NCBI GenBank assembly: GCA_016934355.1
Contig: JAFGTA010000106.1
Span: forward strand, 1-9,623
Direction: 5' to 3'
Source of the DNA: Candidatus Bathyarchaeota archaeon
GTDB lineage: Archaea; Thermoproteota; Bathyarchaeia; TCS64
DNA: 9,623 nt
Shown here: piece after piece, positions 6,101 to 9,623 of the stretch
How the letters are laid out: every line of letters begins with the position of its first letter
Numbering within the stretch: position 1 is the first letter of the stretch
Translations under genes and position numbers: made by a program
The notes under the pieces: model-generated
Database searches by the model: none
Told to the model about the DNA's origin: nothing
What the model saw: only the letters and a program-made list of their open reading frames with translations

Positions 6101-6342
6101 CCTGTCTCATCTAGTTAGACAAGGATTTTCAATAAGAAACCTGCTCATCATCGTTGTTGTCCTCGCATCAATACTCCTATCACAGTTCGACATGTTTCAG
6201 AAGTATTGGAGCGCCTGTAAACCTCCCGGGTTCTTGATGTATCATTATATTATACTAAATAAGATAGATGTGAAGGCGGTGAGGCAGATCGTCGAGAGGG
6301 ATAATGCCTCGAATAGACTAAACCTAATGTGGAGAATGAGAC
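6101..6342. promoter_or_regulatory. Divergent promoter region between kelch gene and ABC exporter
   Basis: This 242-bp gap separates divergent genes. On the plus strand TTATATTATA (6245-6254) is a good archaeal TATA box; it would start transcripts near 6270-6275 and leave a leader of about 70 nt before the exporter ATPase. On the minus strand an AT-rich segment near 6125-6140 could serve the kelch gene. A plus-strand frame through here includes a hydrophobic stretch (IRNLLIIVVVLASILL) but has no good start and runs out of frame into the ATPase gene, so I do not call it a gene. Confidence 0.5.
6331..6334 (+). promoter_or_regulatory. Ribosome-binding site deciding the ATPase TTG start
   Basis: GGAG lies 8 nt before TTG 6343. 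An in-frame TGA at 6337-6339 excludes any earlier start, so TTG 6343 is the first possible start codon. Confidence 0.55.
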
Positions 6343-7083
6343 TTGCTAAGCATAGAGACAAAAGACTTGATCAAGAGGTTCGGCTCGCTGACCGCGGTCG
6401 ACGGCCTCAGCATCAGCGTAGAGGCGGGGGAGGTCTTCGGGCTTCTCGGGCCGAACGGCGCGGGAAAGACCACCACCATCAACATCCTGGTTGGTCTGCT
6501 GGAGCCCACGAGCGGCGCCGTATCGGTGATGGGCCTGGACGTCCTCAGGGACTCACCTAGAGTAAAGGAGATGATAGGGGTCTGCCCTCAGGAGCCCTCC
6601 TTCTTCCCCTACCTGACAGGGAGAGAGAACGTCATGCTCATGGGGAGCCTCCACGGCATGTCTGGTAAGGACCTCAAAGAGCGTACAGATGAGCTGCTGG
6701 AAAAGGTGGGTCTCGCTGAGGCATCCGGACGCCGAGCGGGAAAATATAGCGGCGGCATGATCAGGAGGACCAGCCTCGCCATGGCCCTCATCAACGGCCC
6801 CGAGGTTGCCTTCCTAGACGAGCCCACCGTGGGGATGGACCCCCAGTCCCGGAGGGCAACCTGGGACCTCATCAGAGGCATCGGGGACAGCGGGAGAACC
6901 GTCGTACTCACGACCCACTACATAGAGGAGGCCGAGGCCCTCGCGGACAGGGTGGGGATCATCGACCACGGCAGGCTCATCGCACTTGACACTCCGAAGG
7001 CTCTCATGGAGGAGCACGGCGCCGGGAACCTGGAGGATGTATTCATCGAGCTGACCGGCCGGAAGATACGGGAGGAGGCCTGA
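6343..7083 (+). CDS. ABC exporter ATPase subunit (DrrA/CcmA-like)
   Basis: The 246-residue nucleotide-binding protein has all the ABC ATPase motifs: Walker A GPNGAGKTT (residues 36-44), Q-loop Gln83 (CPQEPSFFPYLT), signature YSGGM (135-139), Walker B VAFLDE (155-160), D-loop GMD, and switch His192 (TTHY). The C-terminal GNLEDVFIELTGR is typical of ABC-2 type exporters of the daunorubicin-resistance/multidrug class. It powers the permease encoded 2 nt downstream; the pair is an obvious operon and probably works as a dimer of each subunit in the cytoplasmic membrane. The signature has Tyr and Met instead of the usual LSGGQ, a common variation in this class. The cargo is unknown. The TTG start is fixed by an upstream in-frame stop. 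Confidence 0.95.
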   Translation: MLSIETKDLIKRFGSLTAVDGLSISVEAGEVFGLLGPNGAGKTTTINILVGLLEPTSGAVSVMGLDVLRDSPRVKEMIGVCPQEPSFFPYLTGRENVMLMGSLHGMSGKDLKERTDELLEKVGLAEASGRRAGKYSGGMIRRTSLAMALINGPEVAFLDEPTVGMDPQSRRATWDLIRGIGDSGRTVVLTTHYIEEAEALADRVGIIDHGRLIALDTPKALMEEHGAGNLEDVFIELTGRKIREEA

Positions 7084-7085
7084 GG

Positions 7086-8249
7086 ATGAACACGCAGAGG
7101 GTAACCGCCCTCGTGGTGAAAGAGCTTAAGAGGCTTGTAAGGGAGCCCGCGAACCTGTTCATGGTCCTCATTTTCCCCATGATACTGACCGTCGCCTTCG
7201 GCGCCGCCTTCGGGGGCCTAGGATCAGGGGGCTCGGATACCGCCTACACAATAGGCTTGGTTGACCTCGACGTCTCAGCCAGCGCGGACTGGGCTACATC
7301 CTTCAGGATGGGGATCACTGAGACAGGGATGCTGGTCATCGCTGAATACGATGATAACGAGACCGCTCACCGAGACCTGCTGCAGGGAAAAATAGATGCA
7401 GTGGTTGTCCTACCTGAGGATTTCGGGGACAGCGTCGACTCTTTCATCGCGCACCCGACGGAGCCGAGCCTCTGGGTCAACTCGACGGTGGGTTTGGCGG
7501 TCGACCAGGGGTCCATAGTCGTCGGGGCAGCGGTTCCACCGATGATCCAGCATGTTCTCACGGCGACAATCTTCGGCGATCAGGCGGCTGCCGTGGCCAT
7601 GCCCCTAACGATAGGCGTCCCGACCCGGGTTGCGAGCTCTCACCTCACCCAGTTCGACTACATGGTCCCGGGGCTCTTCGCCTACTCCGCGATCTTCGTC
7701 ACCATGCTCGTCGCCCAGGCTTTCTCTACGGAGAGGGAGCAGGGTATCCTTCAACGCATCAGCGTGACCCCCACCACCTCATCTGAGGTGATAATGAGCC
7801 AGATCGTCGCTAACCTGGTCGCAGGCGCCTCCCAGGTGGCCATCGTCTACATGGTCGCCAGCCTGATGGGCTTCAGGTCGCAGGCTTCGTTGGGAGCGAC
7901 GGCGTACGCGCTGGTCTTGGTGTTGTTCCTCGTCCTCTGCAACGTCGGCTTCGGGCTCATCACGGCCTCTCTGGTGAAGAGCTCCGGGGCGGCCACGGGA
8001 GTCTCATTCGTGTTCATCCTCCCCCAGATGCTGCTGGGTACCTTCGTGCCGGCTTCGAGGGAGATCGCCCGCTTCGTGCCGAGCTACTACATTACCGACG
8101 CCCTCACCTCCCTCTTTCTGAGGGGGGCGCCCGTAGGCAGCCCCGTCATCCTCATGGACCTGCTCATCATAGCAGTGGTTGGCATTGGGGTGGCTGCGGT
8201 GGGGGTTGTCGTGTACAAGAGGTTCGGGAGGAGAAAAGTCGTCGAGTAA
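7086..8249 (+). CDS. ABC-2 type exporter permease subunit
   Basis: The 387-residue membrane protein has the ABC-2 layout. A cytoplasmic N-terminus with KELKRLVREPANLF precedes helix 1 (about 23-44). A large external domain follows (about 50-185), then five helices near 193-212, 238-262, 271-294, 303-322 and 355-380, ending in the basic tail YKRFGRRKVVE. The conserved STEREQGILQRISVTPTTSSE segment after helix 2 is the coupling region that contacts the ATPase in DrrB/YhhJ-like exporters. The ATG lies 2 nt after the ATPase stop (TGAGG-ATG), so translation is probably coupled. Drugs, lipids or peptides are exported by relatives; nothing here identifies the substrate. Confidence 0.93.
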   Translation: MNTQRVTALVVKELKRLVREPANLFMVLIFPMILTVAFGAAFGGLGSGGSDTAYTIGLVDLDVSASADWATSFRMGITETGMLVIAEYDDNETAHRDLLQGKIDAVVVLPEDFGDSVDSFIAHPTEPSLWVNSTVGLAVDQGSIVVGAAVPPMIQHVLTATIFGDQAAAVAMPLTIGVPTRVASSHLTQFDYMVPGLFAYSAIFVTMLVAQAFSTEREQGILQRISVTPTTSSEVIMSQIVANLVAGASQVAIVYMVASLMGFRSQASLGATAYALVLVLFLVLCNVGFGLITASLVKSSGAATGVSFVFILPQMLLGTFVPASREIARFVPSYYITDALTSLFLRGAPVGSPVILMDLLIIAVVGIGVAAVGVVVYKRFGRRKVVE

Positions 8250-8334
8250 GTATAATGATCCTCTCTGTCGAGAAACATGACCGAGGCCTCACCAGGGAGT
8301 TCGGGTAGGTGACCACAGTCACATGAAAACTGAT

Positions 8335-8478
8335 CTAGAATATTCGTGAGAAGTCGTCGTAGACGTTCCTCCTGTGGCCCACGTAGAGGACGATAAACTG
8401 CATCGCTTCCTTCTTGATCATGTATATGGCGTGGTAGTCACCTATTCGGGCCTTCGGGTGCAGTACTGTGAAGGTCAC
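8335..8478 (-). pseudogene. Truncated RelE/ParE-type toxin
   Basis: The 47-codon frame encodes the C-terminal half of a RelE-superfamily toxin: RIGDYHAIYMI, a strand QFIVLYVGHRRNVY and the end DDFSRIF. Full proteins are about 85-95 residues; the N-terminal helices are absent. The IGDY-IY strand and the GHRR-VY segment, where functional residues of the family lie, remain. The first possible start is GTG at 8476-8478, which overlaps the antitoxin stop as GTGA; a TGA lies just upstream in frame, so no longer protein exists. Either a deletion joined the antitoxin end to the middle of the toxin, or a mini-toxin has been kept. An inactive remnant is more likely. Its last 27 nt have a near copy at 2816-2842. 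Confidence 0.65.
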
Positions 8479-8696
8479 TGTGAATCATCTAAGAGGATCA
8501 GAGTCTCTGGGTATTCCTCGGCCTCGTCGCTCCTCTTGTTGAGCATGGTTAGGAACTCACGAGTCTTCTCCCTCTCCTCGAAAAGGCATATTATGGTCGT
8601 TATAGCGTCGCTCCGGCTATTGAACCTGCCCTCCATGACCCATCTGTCAATCTCCTCTACAGTTTTCCGGGAAAGCCTCAACTGAACCTGAGTCAA
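8475..8696 (-). CDS. Ribbon-helix-helix (CopG-like) antitoxin
   Basis: The 73-residue product has the RHH fold signature. An N-terminal beta-strand (TQVQLRLS, residues 2-9) is followed by helix 1 (KTVEEIDRWVMEG), the turn FNSRSDAI, and helix 2 (TTIICLFEEREKTREF). Such proteins bind operator DNA as dimers through the paired strands, and as antitoxins neutralise a RelE/ParE toxin through the C-terminal region. The toxin-like frame follows on the same strand with a 4-nt GTGA overlap. The start is TTG 8696; no ATG is available in frame. An AT-rich stretch near 8718-8735 could hold the promoter and an autoregulatory operator. If the overlap arose by deletion, the last residues (about LLDDSQ) could be altered. 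Confidence 0.75.
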   Translation of the reverse strand: MTQVQLRLSRKTVEEIDRWVMEGRFNSRSDAITTIICLFEEREKTREFLTMLNKRSDEAEEYPETLILLDDSQ

Positions 8697-8824
8697 TACG
8701 AATCGAAAATAAAATTGTTTACAACTTATTTTTAATATTCCTATGACCTTCCCAAGTTTGGTTTTGAAACACCTTTACAAAATATTTTTTATAAAGGAAC
8801 AAACGATCATTATGTAGATATAAA
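8697..8824. other. AT-rich divergent intergenic region
   Basis: This 128-bp gap separates the minus-strand antitoxin from the plus-strand AT-rich pair. Composition drops sharply to A/T at 8700, which marks the left edge of the right-hand island. On the minus strand CTTATTTTTAAT (8728-8739, read in reverse) could be the antitoxin TATA box. Confidence 0.4.
8772..8797 (+). promoter_or_regulatory. TATA box within an inverted repeat, promoter of the AT-rich unit
   Basis: TTTTTATAAA (8786-8795) is a strong archaeal TATA box about 34 nt before ATG 8825, predicting a leader of under 10 nt. It lies within the inverted repeat CCTTTA...TAAAGG (8772-8777 with 8792-8797), so a repressor could cover the promoter. 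Confidence 0.55.
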
Positions 8825-9151
8825 ATGTTAAAAGTAAATAGAGTAGTAAATTTTGCACTCGAAGTTAACCGTTTAATTGATCAAGGGTATGATATACCCT
8901 TTGAAAATGTAAAAACCGCATGTGAAAATAAAAAGATTCTTAATGTATTAACAGAGCATTTTCCTAATTTTGATCTAGAATTACTGGACATAAAGGAGGG
9001 GGATAGATCCGAGTTATTAGATAAGTTATGGGATAAAGCAATGATAGGGCGAGAAAGAAAATATTGGTATGTTGAAAATAAAGGATTGCCTCTCTTAATA
9101 GGTTATTCGCTAGGCATAGTAAATGATTTAGTAAGAGAGTATGACATATAA
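8825..9151 (+). CDS. Unrecognised small protein, AT-rich gene
   Basis: The 108-residue product is acidic, mostly helical by appearance, and has no signal peptide or membrane segment. I do not recognise its family. The end (KYWYVENKGLPLLIGYSLGIVNDLVREY) faintly recalls the C-terminal GYxxGxxIVxxYL segment of DUF2268-type putative peptidases, but the HExxH zinc site of that family is absent, so any relation would be to a fragment. Codon use is dominated by A/T-ending codons (AAA, TTA, ATA), unlike the GC-rich exporter and kelch genes, which suggests recent acquisition. A clear TATA box supports real expression. The next gene begins 33 nt downstream on the same strand. Confidence 0.6.
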   Translation: MLKVNRVVNFALEVNRLIDQGYDIPFENVKTACENKKILNVLTEHFPNFDLELLDIKEGDRSELLDKLWDKAMIGRERKYWYVENKGLPLLIGYSLGIVNDLVREYDI

Positions 9152-9184
9152 TAGCCACCAACCTAATTTGAATAAGTGATTAGA

Positions 9185-9623
9185 ATGTCCTTAGATCATT
9201 TTGAGTATATGGAGTGGTTTAACTCAAAATTCTTTTTTGAGTTTAATCTTGAAGAATCCATTTTTAAAAAAAATATTTTTCAGCTAAATGAATTGATAGC
9301 TATTACCAGTAAAAAAACGCCAGATACATTCAAAACATCCGAAATATTAGCAACGATATACACAAGATCAAATTTGAATTATTTAATTGGGTCATATTTT
9401 TCAATTAGAAATTGTTTACCTTCATTTTCAATGATGGGTATGCGAGCAGTAATAGAGTATATTGTTAGGGGATATTATTATCTGTGTAATGAAGATTTTG
9501 CCTGCATTTCATATCTATATATTTTATCTCAAACCAATGAGGTTGAAATGGATGAAAAAAATATATTAACACTTCAAAAAACAATGCCATTTTTAAATAA
9601 TCCAGAGATTAGTGATATGTGTA
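9185..9623 (+). CDS. Unrecognised protein, 5' part only, AT-rich gene
   Basis: From ATG 9185 the frame stays open for 146 codons to the window end, so the gene is partial. It begins MSLDHFEYMEWFNSKFFFEF. The visible part looks alpha-helical and aromatic-rich, with Lys/Asn/Ile codons ending in A or T. A central stretch (SYFSIRNCLPSFSMMGMRAVIEYIVRGYYYL, split here by its helix break near MMG) resembles, in general style only, helical families with an R-xxx-E pair in a core helix (MRAVIEY). I do not assign a family. GTGAT lies 6 nt before the ATG and could act as a weak ribosome-binding site. Spacing of 33 nt from the preceding gene suggests one operon. Confidence 0.65.
   Translation, partial: MSLDHFEYMEWFNSKFFFEFNLEESIFKKNIFQLNELIAITSKKTPDTFKTSEILATIYTRSNLNYLIGSYFSIRNCLPSFSMMGMRAVIEYIVRGYYYLCNEDFACISYLYILSQTNEVEMDEKNILTLQKTMPFLNNPEISDMC

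Noticed and set aside
5988..6560. A 190-codon plus-strand frame with a hydrophobic stretch between the kelch gene and the exporter
   Set aside because: It overlaps the kelch gene antisense at one end and the ATPase out of frame at the other, becoming Arg/His-rich there. No start with a promoter or ribosome-binding site was seen in the unique part except a GTG near 6270, which still runs into the ATPase.
8309..8322. Inverted repeat GTGAC-CACA-GTCAC after the exporter genes
   Set aside because: The 5-bp arms are short and no T-run follows, so it does not support a terminator or operator call.

Overview
The window looks archaeal, most likely a Bathyarchaeia-type or other TACK/Asgard lineage; that placement is inference. 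The evidence is TATA-box promoters about 25 nt upstream of starts (several transcripts leaderless or nearly so), frequent GTG/TTG starts, a class II tRNA-Leu with the archaeal T-loop TTCAAAT, a secreted kelch protein with an IPGF-type C-terminal membrane anchor, and a broken winged-helix regulator whose ALKHPIRRRI start is typical of archaeal ArsR-like proteins. Base composition is a mosaic: GC-rich core genes are interrupted by AT-rich islands at about 2820-3340 and 8697-9623.

Layout. 1-87: tRNA-Leu(GAG), minus strand, divergent from an Fpg/Nei-like protein (169-1020). 1081-2196: DmpA-type P1 peptidase (family S58), followed by a small four-helix membrane protein (2233-2742). 2743-3659: a gene-poor scar zone. 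It holds two tRNA 3'-end remnants, an eight-codon echo of a RelE-type toxin end, palindromes, the 37-codon stump of a winged-helix regulator, and a strongly foldable 76-nt segment. 3660-4649 (minus): C45-type Ntn hydrolase. 4804-4838: a third tRNA 3'-end-like fragment. 4856-6100 (minus): kelch beta-propeller surface protein. 6343-8249: a two-gene ABC-2 exporter (ATPase then permease). 8335-8696 (minus): a ribbon-helix-helix antitoxin overlapping an N-terminally truncated RelE-like toxin. 8825 onward: an AT-rich two-gene unit of unrecognised function, the second gene cut by the window end.

How the parts relate. The left third is ordinary chromosome. The middle and right carry marks of repeated integration and decay: tRNA 3' ends without tRNA bodies, all in the same orientation, broken regulator and toxin genes, and AT-rich genes with different codon use. 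The three tRNA-end remnants could be old attachment sites left by tRNA-targeting elements. No integrase or transposase gene is visible, so that reading is an inference. The exporter, kelch protein and C45 hydrolase are each intact but show no clear shared pathway.

The best candidates for something undescribed are the AT-rich pair at the right edge, the folded segment at 3582-3657, and the Fpg-like protein that appears to lack the catalytic residues of true glycosylases. No complete new system can be shown from sequence alone.
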